From NCBI RefSeq assembly GCF_018130785.1, contig NZ_JAFCJT010000001.1:124001-188000 (forward strand): a stretch of DNA of 64,000 nt, in the 5' to 3' direction. Shown one piece after another: positions 9,097-17,523 of this stretch. Under the pieces are notes generated by a model that was not told the DNA's origin, searched no databases, and was given only the letters and a program-made list of their open reading frames with translations. Numbering within the stretch: position 1 is the stretch's first letter; each line of letters starts with the position of its first letter. The stretch comes from Bradyrhizobium liaoningense (GTDB taxonomy: Bacteria; Pseudomonadota; Alphaproteobacteria; Rhizobiales; Xanthobacteraceae). The translations under genes were made by a program, and so were the position numbers.

Positions 9097-10017
9097 CTAG
9101 ACGGCAGCTGCGAATGCAGCAGCGTCGGCAAGCAGTTCTTTCACTTGAGCCGACGGCAAGGATTCGAGCGGCGGCCGCAGGCGCTGCCATCCGGCATGGC
9201 GGGTACGCTCGGCAGTTAGCGCCTTCAGGGACGGCATTTGCGGGAAGCGCGACACCAATTCGCGCGCCTTCACGATGCGCGCCTGCGCTGCCTTCAGCGC
9301 CGCGTCGTCATCGCTATCGCCAAAGTGCCTGTAGACATAGGCCAGATCGCGCGCAATGAGATTGGAGGTCGCCGTGATGCAACCGGCGCCGCCCTTGCGC
9401 AGCAGCGGCAACAGCAGCGGATCAGCTCCAACCAGCACCGAAAAGCCGGGGAAACGCTCGACCATCGCGGTCATATTGGCGAAGTCGCCCGAGGAGTCCT
9501 TGATGCCGGTGAAGGTGGCCGGATAAACCGCGCGCAGCCGCTCGATCAGCGCGTGCGAGATCGGTTGCGCCGACATCTGCGGGATGTGATAGAGCACAAC
9601 CTTGAGCCTGTTGTCGCCGATGCGCTGCACGACTTCGCTGTAGGACGCGTAGACGCCGTCGTCGGTGACGCCCTTGTAGTAGAACGGCGGCAGCATCACG
9701 ACGGTGTCGACGCCGACGGAGAGCGCGTGGCGCGTGAGCGCGATGGTATCGCTGAGCGCGGCAACGCCGGTGCCGGGCAGAAGCTGGCGCGGCGCAATGC
9801 CGGCAGCCACCACCGCCTCCAGCAGCGCGGTACGTTCTGCGACCGAGAAGGAGTTCGCCTCCCCTGTGGTGCCGAGCATCGCGATGCCGTCGCAGCCTTC
9901 ATCCAGGAGGTAGCGGCAATGCGCGACGAAGCGCGCATGATCGGGCGCAAGCTCGGCATCGAGCGGCGTCAGCGCGGCGGAGAACACGCCATGAGGGTGC
10001 AGCGATAATGTCGACAA
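9097..10017 (-). CDS. dihydrodipicolinate synthase / N-acetylneuraminate lyase family aldolase
   Basis: A 306-residue class I aldolase. GTTGEANSFS (49-58) binds the keto-acid carboxylate, Tyr143 is in YHIPQ and Schiff-base Lys173 is in FTGIKDSSGD. YHIP in place of YNxP and the catabolic setting argue against lysine biosynthesis; a 2-keto-3-deoxy acid type cleavage or dehydration is more likely. The start is taken as TTG at 10015-10017, seven bases after GGAGG; a longer frame from 10062 would cover the IclR-type operator. First gene of the operon, divergent from the IclR regulator. Confidence 0.85.
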   Translation of the reverse strand: MSTLSLHPHGVFSAALTPLDAELAPDHARFVAHCRYLLDEGCDGIAMLGTTGEANSFSVAERTALLEAVVAAGIAPRQLLPGTGVAALSDTIALTRHALSVGVDTVVMLPPFYYKGVTDDGVYASYSEVVQRIGDNRLKVVLYHIPQMSAQPISHALIERLRAVYPATFTGIKDSSGDFANMTAMVERFPGFSVLVGADPLLLPLLRKGGAGCITATSNLIARDLAYVYRHFGDSDDDAALKAAQARIVKARELVSRFPQMPSLKALTAERTRHAGWQRLRPPLESLPSAQVKELLADAAAFAAAV

Positions 10018-10044
10018 AACTTCCTCCGATCGCCAAATCGATGT

Positions 10045-10061
10045 TGTTCGGAATGCGAACA
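10045..10061. promoter_or_regulatory. IclR-type operator TGTTCG-N5-CGAACA
   Basis: A 17-base perfect inverted repeat, TGTTCGGAATGCGAACA, lies between the divergent aldolase-like and iclR genes, 28 bases upstream of the TTG start at 10017. The GTTCG-N5-CGNAC layout matches the operators of PcaR/PcaU-type IclR regulators. It is placed to control both the six-gene operon and the regulator's own gene. Confidence 0.7.
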
Positions 10062-10122
10062 TTTGTTATTTGCTGATGCAGTCGTAAAATCAGCTCAGCC
10101 TGACGTCAAGGGCACAGCTGTC

Positions 10123-10962
10123 ATGGCGGGACATTGGAGCATGGCCAAGGCTGCAAAGCGCGTATCGGAATCGTCCCGGAAAAACCCTAAGAACTACGTC
10201 GCTTCCGTCGGGAAGGCCTTCGCCGTGCTCAAGAGTTTCAGCGGCGAGGCCCTCGAGCTGACCCTGAGTGAGATTGCCGCACGGGCCGATCTCGATCGCG
10301 GAACCGCGTTCCGCCTGATTCAAACACTGACCGAGCTCGGCTATCTCCAGACTGTTCCGCAAAGCCGCCGGTTCCGTCTCGGCGTCGCCTGCCTCGACCT
10401 TGGCTACGCCGTGCTGTCGCACGGCTCGTTGCGGCCGATCGTCGAGCCGCTGCTGCGCGACCTCGTCCCGGCAGTAGCCGATGCGGCCTCGCTCGGCATT
10501 CTCGATGGCGGCGACGTGGTCTATCTCGCACGCGTTGGTGCTGGTCTCGACCGTCACAAGATGGACCGCCGGCCGGGCACGCGCATTCCCGCCTACAGCG
10601 CCGCGCTCGGCCATGTCATGCTGGCACATCTGCCACGGGACCAGCAGATCGAGCGGCTCGAGTTGCGTCCTCGCGTAAAACTGTCGGAGCGAACGCTGAC
10701 CGATCTCGACGCCCTGCTCGCCCGGCTCGATCAGGTGAAGAAGAAGGGCCATGCCGTCTCCGACGGCGAGAATGCCTACGGCCTGCGCACGCTGGCAACG
10801 CCGATCTTCGACGCGCAGGGCCTTGTGATCGGGGGATTGAGCGTCACGGTCGATGCGATACGCATGGACATGGCGGCCTTCCGCGACCAGGCGCTGCCAC
10901 GCCTGATGCAGGTGACGGCCCAAGTGCAGGATATCGCGATCAAGTCGGGATTGACGAGCTGA
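10123..10962 (+). CDS. IclR family transcriptional regulator
   Basis: A ~279-residue IclR regulator. The N-terminal winged helix is at ~25-90 (VGKAFAVLKSF, LTLSEIAARADLDRGTAFRLIQTL, GYL) and the effector-binding domain at ~105-270. PcaR/PcaU/PobR-type features include the GTRIPAYSAALGHVMLA segment. The start is uncertain: ATG 10123 has AAGGG upstream and ATG 10141 (MAKAAKRV) is also plausible; a TTG at 10063 would place the operator directly before the start. Likely controls the divergent operon in response to its substrate or an intermediate. Confidence 0.88.
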   Translation: MAGHWSMAKAAKRVSESSRKNPKNYVASVGKAFAVLKSFSGEALELTLSEIAARADLDRGTAFRLIQTLTELGYLQTVPQSRRFRLGVACLDLGYAVLSHGSLRPIVEPLLRDLVPAVADAASLGILDGGDVVYLARVGAGLDRHKMDRRPGTRIPAYSAALGHVMLAHLPRDQQIERLELRPRVKLSERTLTDLDALLARLDQVKKKGHAVSDGENAYGLRTLATPIFDAQGLVIGGLSVTVDAIRMDMAAFRDQALPRLMQVTAQVQDIAIKSGLTS

Positions 10963-10977
10963 GTGCGGTCGCGGCGA

Positions 10978-11880
10978 TTAGATCACGATGTGATCGAAAT
11001 CCGCCGCGATCCGCGTGTTCGGAAAGAGCCTTGTCGCCTCGGCCAGAATCTCGTCGTCCGGATAGCGCCCAGACATATGATTCAGCACGAGTTGGCCGAC
11101 GTTGTTTGCGGCGGCAAATGCAGCCGCCTCTTCCGCAGTGAGATGGCCGTAATCCCGTGCAGTCGATGCGTCGCGATCGAGGAACGTCGCCTCGATCACC
11201 AGCATGTCTGCGTCAGCGACATGTTTGGATAGCCCATCGGTGGTCTCGGTATCGCCGATCACCACGAGCTTCCGGCCGCCGCTCGGCAGCCCCAAAACAT
11301 CTTCGGGATCGATCGTTCGATCGGCGATCACGACCGGCCGTCCCGCGGCCAGCTCTCCGCGTATCGGTCCGTCCGGGACACCGAGGGACGCGAGGCGCTC
11401 GGGCAGGAGATGGCGACGCGCCGGGCTTTGGAAGGAGAAGCCAAAGCTGTCGGTGTCGCGGTGGCGAACCGGAAAGCAGTCGATGGTGAAGTCGCCGGCA
11501 TCGATGACTTGCCCCTCGGTCAGCGGTGCGAACGCCACAGGGATCGGCGCCCTGCCCGCACCCCACAAGCCGGCGAGCATGCGAACGACGATATCGAGCG
11601 TGCCCGGGCCTGCATGAACGGTCATCACGTCGGCGCTCTGCCGCAAGCCGAGTGTCGAGAAGAGACCGGGGATGCCGAGCACGTGATCGAGATGACCGTG
11701 CGTCAGCAGGATGCGATCGAGCCGCCGAAAGCCGGCGCCACTGCGCAGCAACTGGCGCTGCGTGCCCTCGCCGCAATCAACCAGGATGCGCTCGCCCGCA
11801 GCCTCCACGAGGAGCGCCGGATGATTGCGTTCCGCCGAGGGAACGCTGGCCGAGGTCCCGAGAAACGTCAGAGCGAACAT
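10978..11880 (-). CDS. rnz: ribonuclease Z (tRNase Z), short form
   Basis: A 300-residue metallo-beta-lactamase-fold endonuclease that removes 3' trailers from tRNA precursors. Seen: LGTSASVPSAERNHPA at the start, the zinc motif THGHLDH with His61, His63, Asp65 and His66, GDTETTDG, EATFLDRD and the YGHLTAEEAA segment typical of RNase Z. Length matches the usual ~300 for the short form. It ends 15 bases from the convergent iclR gene. Other MBL hydrolases are possible, but the HLTA segment favours RNase Z. All tRNAs with encoded CCA, such as the one at 2231, need less 3' processing by this enzyme. Confidence 0.88.
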   Translation of the reverse strand: MFALTFLGTSASVPSAERNHPALLVEAAGERILVDCGEGTQRQLLRSGAGFRRLDRILLTHGHLDHVLGIPGLFSTLGLRQSADVMTVHAGPGTLDIVVRMLAGLWGAGRAPIPVAFAPLTEGQVIDAGDFTIDCFPVRHRDTDSFGFSFQSPARRHLLPERLASLGVPDGPIRGELAAGRPVVIADRTIDPEDVLGLPSGGRKLVVIGDTETTDGLSKHVADADMLVIEATFLDRDASTARDYGHLTAEEAAAFAAANNVGQLVLNHMSGRYPDDEILAEATRLFPNTRIAADFDHIVI

Positions 11881-11914
11881 GGTGGTCAGGCATCCAGCGG
11901 CGCCCTAGCGGGCC

Positions 11915-12898
11915 TTACCGCCCCCAATGCCACGCGATCAGCAGCGCGTACAGGCCCATCGAGCCCGCATAGAGCGCGGCAAGCAGCGCGTATCCCGCGA
12001 TCTGGCGACCGAGCGCCGCCTTCGGCTTGATCCACCAGTCGAGCGCTCTGAAGGCGGCCGGCACCAGCCACCAGCCGAGCAGCTGGGTGCTGACGAGATT
12101 ACCGACGAACAGCGAGAGCCAGACCGGCACGCCGTGGCTGTCGATCAGCGGCGCGCTGATGAAATAGCCCCAGAGGTAGACCACGGGATACAGCACCAGA
12201 AGAACGATCAAGTTGCTCTTCCAGATCAGGCCCGCACTCTGCTCCGGCGCCTGGGCCTTCCCGGTTGGGAACCAGAAATTGAAGCCATAGCTCGCCCGCT
12301 TCACGTTCATGCCGGCGTTGAAGCGCTCGCCCTCTTTAAGCAGCGTCTGCCGCAACGGCGAGTCCAGCCACGCATTGAGATTGGCATCGCTGTCGAACGA
12401 CAGGATGACGATCCATTCGTCGTGCAGGCCCGGGATAGGCCGCTCGATCTTGTGGCGCAGGAACCCCCTAAACTCGGCCTCCGCGGCCTGGATGCGCTGC
12501 TGCCATTTGAGGAACGCATCCTCGAGTCCATCCGGCACCTTGAAGGAGATCACGGCAGAAACCGCGTTGTCACGCTGAACGCCGGTGTCGGGAAGGATAT
12601 GGACGTCCTCCGACCCGACGAAGAAGCGCTGCACGTCCGCGATCAGTCGCGCCCGCACATCGCTCTGAAGCCAGGCGCGGGCAGCGGCCGGGTTCGCGAA
12701 ACGCAGGATGGTCACCCAGTCCACATGCGCCGGCGGCTGCGGCGGCACGACCTCCTGGCTGAGGAAGCCGGGCCACGCCTTCAGCGCCTCGCCGACCTCG
12801 CCGTTCCAGCGCGCGAACGCTGCAAAGCCGTCGTCGGCAATGCGGCGCTGGATGACGAGGGCGACCGCCTGGGCCGCTAGATCCGGAGATGCGCTCAT
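11915..12898 (-). CDS. membrane protein with two ABM-like domains (COG3224-like)
   Basis: A 327-residue protein. Residues ~10-95 and ~110-200 are two ferredoxin-like antibiotic-biosynthesis-monooxygenase (ABM) domains: WVTILRFANPAAARAWLQSD in the first and EWIVILSFDSDANLNAWLDSP in the second. Three hydrophobic helices follow (~232-252, ~262-285, ~300-320) with a short cytoplasmic end. The second ABM domain plus the helices match the COG3224 layout; the first is an extra, diverged copy. The start ATG at 12896-12898 lies 14 bases after the guanine deaminase stop, so the two are cotranscribed. No substrate is known for this family. Confidence 0.75.
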   Translation of the reverse strand: MSASPDLAAQAVALVIQRRIADDGFAAFARWNGEVGEALKAWPGFLSQEVVPPQPPAHVDWVTILRFANPAAARAWLQSDVRARLIADVQRFFVGSEDVHILPDTGVQRDNAVSAVISFKVPDGLEDAFLKWQQRIQAAEAEFRGFLRHKIERPIPGLHDEWIVILSFDSDANLNAWLDSPLRQTLLKEGERFNAGMNVKRASYGFNFWFPTGKAQAPEQSAGLIWKSNLIVLLVLYPVVYLWGYFISAPLIDSHGVPVWLSLFVGNLVSTQLLGWWLVPAAFRALDWWIKPKAALGRQIAGYALLAALYAGSMGLYALLIAWHWGR

Positions 12899-12912
12899 CG
12901 CGACCGTCCGCT

Positions 12913-14310
12913 TCAGCTCTGCTTGTAGAGACGCTTGCCCATCACCCAGGTCTCGTCGACGCAGCGATCGTCGCCGACCATCATGACGGCGAACAGCATG
13001 TTCGCGGCGTCGTCGACCGTGCGCGGACCAGCACCGTCGGCGATCAGCGACTGGTGCCAGGGTTGCGCCAGCTGGCCGCCATTCGGATCGAGCGCGACAA
13101 AATCGGCTTCCTTGCCGGGCTCGAAATTGCCGAGCTTGTCGTCGATATAGAGGCCCTCGGCTCCACCGAGCGTGACCGACCAGAAGCCGCGATAGGGCGA
13201 GAGCTTGTTGCGCTCGGCTTCCGCGAGATCCTTGCGCGCCGGGTCGATGCTGCCGTCGAGCATCGTGTTGTTGCACATGCCGACCTTGTAGGCGTCATCG
13301 AGCACGGAGATCATCGAGAAGCGATTGCCGCCGCCGACGTCGGTACCGAACGACATCTTCACGCGATGCTCGGGATCGGTGGCGCGGCCAAGGCGGAACA
13401 GGCCGCTGCCGAGGAACAGGTTCGAGCACGGGCAGAACACGACCGCGGCGCCCTTCTTCGACATGCGGCGGAACTCGTTGTTCGAGAGATAGACGCCGTG
13501 GCCGCCGGAGAATTTCGGACCGACCAGGTCGAACTTCTCGTAGACGCCGAGATAGTCCTGGCAGTCCGGATGCTCGACCAGCACGCCGCTGCACTCGGCC
13601 GGGTTCTCGGAGATGTGGGTGTTGACCCAGCAGTCGGGATGCTCGTGCTTGAGGCGCTGACACGCCTTGAGCAGGTCCGGCGAAGCGCCGAAGGCGAAAC
13701 GAGGCGTGATGGCGTAGAGGTTGCGGCCCTTGTTGTGGTACTGCGCGATCAGACGCTTGCTGTCGCGATAGAAGTTTTCGGGCGTATCGATGAATTCGGC
13801 CGGCGCGTTGCGGTCGATCCCGGTGAGGCCCGCGATCACGCGCATGTTGCGGCGGGCCGCTTCCTCGAACAGCTCTTCGGTCGCGACCGGCGAGGAGCTG
13901 GTGAAGGCCTGGCAGGTGGTGGTGCCGGCGGCGAGCAGAGCGTCGAGAAAACGCTTCACGCCCTCGCGCGCGTAGTTGCGATCCTTGTACTTGATCTCCT
14001 CGGGGTAGATCGACTTCTGCAGCCACGGCAGCAGTTGCTCGCCATAGGCGCCGAGCACGCGGGTCTGCGGCAGATGGATGTGGCCGTCGATGAAACCCGG
14101 GACGATGATGCGGTCCTTGATATGGGTGACCTCGACGCCCGGATGCGCGGCGGCGATCTTGTCATGAGGACCGAACGCCTTGATGACGCCGTCCGTGACG
14201 ACCATGAGGCCGTCCTGGTGAAAGCGCGCGGCGGCCTGCTCGTTGCCGATGTGCTTCCAGGGATCGTCGACGAAGTCGAAGAACGTGCCGCGAATACCAA
14301 CGGTGGTCAT
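12913..14310 (-). CDS. guaD: guanine deaminase
   Basis: A 465-residue amidohydrolase that converts guanine to xanthine and ammonia. The zinc site is seen as PGFIDGHIHLPQ (His77, His79), followed by TTTCQAFTSS, VNTHISENPAEC and GTDVGGGNRFSM, which holds the last metal Asp. This set is that of guanine deaminases rather than other Trz/Atz enzymes. Length fits the family (~430-460). Upstream, 15 bases away, is an MFS exporter and downstream the ABM membrane protein. No other purine genes are adjacent. Confidence 0.9.
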   Translation of the reverse strand: MTTVGIRGTFFDFVDDPWKHIGNEQAAARFHQDGLMVVTDGVIKAFGPHDKIAAAHPGVEVTHIKDRIIVPGFIDGHIHLPQTRVLGAYGEQLLPWLQKSIYPEEIKYKDRNYAREGVKRFLDALLAAGTTTCQAFTSSSPVATEELFEEAARRNMRVIAGLTGIDRNAPAEFIDTPENFYRDSKRLIAQYHNKGRNLYAITPRFAFGASPDLLKACQRLKHEHPDCWVNTHISENPAECSGVLVEHPDCQDYLGVYEKFDLVGPKFSGGHGVYLSNNEFRRMSKKGAAVVFCPCSNLFLGSGLFRLGRATDPEHRVKMSFGTDVGGGNRFSMISVLDDAYKVGMCNNTMLDGSIDPARKDLAEAERNKLSPYRGFWSVTLGGAEGLYIDDKLGNFEPGKEADFVALDPNGGQLAQPWHQSLIADGAGPRTVDDAANMLFAVMMVGDDRCVDETWVMGKRLYKQS

Positions 14311-14325
14311 GAATTGGTTCCTTCC

Positions 14326-15543
14326 TTAGGTCTGTGTGGCCTGCCGCGCCGACGGCAGCGAGATCGCAAGCAGCACGCCTGCGACGGCGCAGAGGCCGAG
14401 ATAGAGCCAGCCGATCGGCGCCTGCGTGGCTTCGGGCAGCACTGCCGCGATCGCCATGGCGCCGCTGACCGCGAGATAGCAGAGCGCGCTGATGAGACCG
14501 CCGATCAGGCCGTGGTCGCGCTCGAACAGGCCGAGCGCCATGCCGTACATCATCGGGCACAGCACGCCGCAGCCACCGAGCACCAGCGCACCGCCGATCG
14601 TGATCGACGCAAAATCGAGACCCACGGTCATGCCGGTCGCGGTCAGGACTACAGCGCCGGCGAGAAACAGTGCGAACGCACCAAAGCCCATCACGCGGGC
14701 CGGCATGAAGCGCGCGAAATGCGCGCAGCCGAGCTCACCGGCGAGATTGACGCCGCCAAGGCCGAGCGCGACGAGGCCGTAGATGGCCGCCGAATAACCG
14801 AGGCCGGTCTGGTAGAAGAACGGCGCGACGACGCCGAACGCCAGTTGCGCGCTCGCCGCCGCCGCGAAGACCAGCACGAAGGCCAGGAAGCCCGGACGGA
14901 CAAGTGCCTCGCGCAGAATACCGGCGGTGCGGCGCGGATCGAACGGCGCGCGCCGATCAGCCGGCAACGTCTCGGGCAGAAGAAATACGACGATCGCGGC
15001 GACGATGGCCGCGGCGATGGCGATGATGACGAAGACTCCGCGCCAGGACGTCAGCTCGACGATGAAGCCGCCGGCCGCCGGCGCGAGCACGGGTGCAAGC
15101 CCCCAGGCAGCACCAAGCAGGCCGGAGATCGCCGTGAGCTCGCGGCCGCGAAAACAGTCAGCCGCAACCGCATAGGCGACGACGAGGCAGGTGCAGCCGC
15201 CGATGCCTTGCAGGAAGCGCAGCGCAAGCAGCAGCGATGCGCTGGTGGCGAGCGCGCAGGCGATGCTCATCGCAATCAGGACAGAGAGGCCGGCGAGCAG
15301 GACGTTGCGGCGGCCGAGCGTATCGGAGGCGATGCCGACCGGCACCAGCGCCAGGCTCATGCCGAGCATGTAGGCGGTGACGGTGTTCTGCATCGAGGCG
15401 GAATCGGTGGCGAGATCGACCACCATCTGCGGCAGGCCCGGCGTATAGGCATCCAGTGGAATCTGGCTGAAGGGCACGACGCACAGCAGGATCGGCACGA
15501 TTCCACCCCTCGCGCGACCGGCGTCCGAAGCAAGTGCAGTCAT
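14326..15543 (-). CDS. MFS exporter, Bcr/CflA-like drug resistance family
   Basis: A 405-residue protein with about 12 membrane helices. The start (PFSQIPLDAYTPGLPQM) and SDTLGRRNVLLAG (MFS motif A) followed by LRFLQGIGGC in helix 4 are typical of the Bcr/CflA drug and metabolite exporters. It ends 15 bases before guaD and is probably cotranscribed with it. That pairing hints at export of a purine-like compound, but Bcr-type proteins also export drugs and peptides, so this is inference. Confidence 0.82.
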   Translation of the reverse strand: MTALASDAGRARGGIVPILLCVVPFSQIPLDAYTPGLPQMVVDLATDSASMQNTVTAYMLGMSLALVPVGIASDTLGRRNVLLAGLSVLIAMSIACALATSASLLLALRFLQGIGGCTCLVVAYAVAADCFRGRELTAISGLLGAAWGLAPVLAPAAGGFIVELTSWRGVFVIIAIAAAIVAAIVVFLLPETLPADRRAPFDPRRTAGILREALVRPGFLAFVLVFAAAASAQLAFGVVAPFFYQTGLGYSAAIYGLVALGLGGVNLAGELGCAHFARFMPARVMGFGAFALFLAGAVVLTATGMTVGLDFASITIGGALVLGGCGVLCPMMYGMALGLFERDHGLIGGLISALCYLAVSGAMAIAAVLPEATQAPIGWLYLGLCAVAGVLLAISLPSARQATQT

Positions 15544-15941
15544 GGCTCACGCCCCCTCGATGCCCGCGGGTCCCGTCTTTTCGTGCGCGCAATGAGACGC
15601 GACGATGCAAGTTGCGGATATTGGCGCGCGGGAGCGTGCCAGAACTGTGTGTAAAAACTCTTAGGAGGTCCGCTTCAATGCGGACGGCGACTGCACTCGT
15701 CCTCGCTACCTGGGGGTGTTCCGATAAAAAATGCGAAAACAACCCCATGCACAGTACAAATCATTGAAGAATTTCGCGCCGCACGGCGCGAGCCTTGCCT
15801 ACGAGGACGTTTGACGCGTCGGGCAAAACAGGCGCACGATGGCATGATCCCAAATCGTGAATTCGCCGCCGCGCCGGTCGATTAACCGTTCGGAAGGCAT
15901 CGCCGTTTCGAACGCGGTGCTCGCCCCGGCCCTGGCGCCAA
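15544..15941. other. intergenic region, 398 bases
   Basis: Lies between the start of the Bcr-like exporter gene and the end of the alpha/beta-hydrolase gene. Short open frames exist, but none has both a ribosome binding site and protein-like composition. The segment around 15723-15760, with AAAACAACCCCATGCACAG, and that around 15810-15832, with GCGTCGGGCAAAACAGG, look like small interspersed intergenic sequences of this group, but only one copy of each occurs here. The promoter of the exporter-guaD operon should lie at 15544-15650. Confidence 0.4.
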
Positions 15942-16715
15942 TCAGAGCAAGAAACCCTCGAGAGCTTCGAGAAACTGCCACGGCGATTGAAGCTGCGGCA
16001 CGTGGGCGCAACCCTTGAGGATCTTGAGTTCGGCGCGCGGCAATCCGGCGGCCAGCTCATGCGACATCGGCGGAGGCGTCGCTTCGTCGTGCTCGCCGAC
16101 CATGACGAGGACCGGAATTTTGACCGCGGCAAGCTCGGCGCGGAGATCGAGGCCAGCCAGCGCATCGCACGCAGCGCGAAACACATCGAGGTCCGTCCGC
16201 AGAAACGCCGCGCGACGATCCTGCATCAGCTCAGGATGTTGCGCCTGAAATTCGGGCGCGAACAGGCGCCGCATCGCCACGTCCGTGATGGCCTCCAATC
16301 CCTTTTCGCGCGAGACTTTCGCCATGTTGCGAAACGCCTCGCGGCCAGGCTCCGAGAACGCCGCGCCACTGTCGGCGAGAATGAGCCTGCTGGCGATCTC
16401 CGGATGCCGGATCGCCATCTGCAAGGCCACGAACCCGCCATAGCCATTGCCGAGCACGATCGCCGGCGCCCCGCCGGCGGCGTCCTTCACAGCCTCGGCC
16501 ATCCGGTCTGCGACCGCGGCAAGGCCGCCTTCCACCGCGCGCGAGCGGCCGAAGCCCGGCAGCTCCGGCACGATGGTCCGAAACGACGCCTGAAGCTCGG
16601 GCACGATCGCATCGAAGCTCGCGCGGTCCGACAACAGCGAGTGGAAGAGAAACAGCGGCGGCCCCTCGCCCGATTGCGCGGCGTTGACGGTCCCGTTGGC
16701 AAAGAGCCTGTCCAT
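15942..16715 (-). CDS. alpha/beta-hydrolase fold protein lacking the nucleophile Ser
   Basis: A 257-residue single-domain alpha/beta-hydrolase. Strand, oxyanion and loop motifs FLFHSLLSDRASF and PELPGFGRS are normal, as are the late acid (VGEHDEATPP) and His (GCAHVPQLQSP). The nucleophile elbow, however, reads VLGNGYGG: residue 91 is Gly (codon GGC) where a Ser (AGC) would give GNSYGG. The protein is therefore either catalytically dead, a binding protein, or a recent point mutant. It is divergent from the GntR gene, with a 154-base shared promoter region. Its relatives include MhpC-type C-C hydrolases and enol-lactonases. Confidence 0.8.
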   Translation of the reverse strand: MDRLFANGTVNAAQSGEGPPLFLFHSLLSDRASFDAIVPELQASFRTIVPELPGFGRSRAVEGGLAAVADRMAEAVKDAAGGAPAIVLGNGYGGFVALQMAIRHPEIASRLILADSGAAFSEPGREAFRNMAKVSREKGLEAITDVAMRRLFAPEFQAQHPELMQDRRAAFLRTDLDVFRAACDALAGLDLRAELAAVKIPVLVMVGEHDEATPPPMSHELAAGLPRAELKILKGCAHVPQLQSPWQFLEALEGFLL

Positions 16716-16826
16716 GTCCGGTCTTTCCTTAACTTCGTCGGCGGGATCACACCCGTTCGCGTGCCTTGAAGGCTCCCGATTGATAAATCAACTGTCAGGG
16801 AATTCAAGCATTTGGCACTTGACGTG

Positions 16827-16918
16827 AAATATCAGACTTGCCAGATTATGGTCAACGAGGTCCCTAATAATGATTCTTTTACGCGAAAACATCTACGATC
16901 TCCTCAGATCTGATATTT
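16827..16918. promoter_or_regulatory. divergent promoter region with 10-base inverted repeat around gntR start
   Basis: AAATATCAGA at 16827-16836 and its exact reverse complement TCTGATATTT at 16909-16918 lie 72 bases apart, bracketing the gntR start codon at 16870. The first overlaps a likely promoter (TTGAC near 16819 and the AT-rich AGATTATG near 16844). Two half-sites so placed could let the GntR protein repress its own operon by looping or dimer binding. The second is within coding sequence, so chance cannot be excluded. Confidence 0.35.
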
Positions 16919-17523
16919 TAGCTTGTCGCTTCGCTCCGGGCGATGAAATGCGGGAGCAGGATCTGGCCGAACGCTATTCGGTGAGCCGCCAACCGGTCCG
17001 GGATGCGCTTCTGAGGCTGCAGCGCGAGCACCTCGTGACGGTGCAGCCGCGCCAGGGCTATCGGGTCACCCCGATCTCGCTGTCGGACGCCCGCGACCTC
17101 CTGCGCTTCCGTCTTGCGCTGGAGCCGGCCTGCGTCACCGAGGCAATCGAGAGCGCACCCGACAGCGTCCTGAAGTCGCTCGACGAATTCCGCCGCTTCT
17201 CCGGCAACCACGAAGACTTCATCGCCTACAATCGCGGCTTCCACACCGCGCTGGCGCATGCCTCCGGCAATCGCCGCATGGCCACGGCGCTGTGCGACCT
17301 GATCGGCCAGGCCGATCGCCTCGTCCGCGTCAGCATCTCCAATCTGAAGGGCCACGATCCGGCGAAGCTCGTTGCCGAGCACGTCGCCCTGATCGACGCC
17401 ATGCAGAGCCGCGAGACGCGAACCGCCGCGCGCATCATCAAGGCTCATATCGGGGCCACCGAAAAACGCGTTCTGCCGGCGCTCAAGCGTAACGCCGTCA
17501 TCGTCGAAGAGAGGTCATCATGA
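16870..17523 (+). CDS. GntR family transcriptional regulator (FCD subfamily)
   Basis: A 217-residue regulator. Winged helix at ~5-70, with DLAERYSVSRQPVRDALLRLQREHLV as the recognition region and the QPRQGYRVTPIS wing; all-alpha FCD effector domain at ~75-205. The start ATG 16870 has GAGG nine bases upstream. The stop overlaps the aldehyde dehydrogenase start by four bases (ATGA), so the regulator is translated as the first gene of the catabolic operon it probably controls. FCD members usually bind carboxylic acids through a metal. Confidence 0.9.
   Translation: MILLRENIYDLLRSDILACRFAPGDEMREQDLAERYSVSRQPVRDALLRLQREHLVTVQPRQGYRVTPISLSDARDLLRFRLALEPACVTEAIESAPDSVLKSLDEFRRFSGNHEDFIAYNRGFHTALAHASGNRRMATALCDLIGQADRLVRVSISNLKGHDPAKLVAEHVALIDAMQSRETRTAARIIKAHIGATEKRVLPALKRNAVIVEERSS

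Noticed and set aside
12889..15654. A 921-codon plus-strand open frame
   Set aside because: It is the mirror of guaD and the Bcr-like exporter, runs antisense to both across their junction, and is rich in Arg, His and Asp as expected of a GC-skewed shadow frame.
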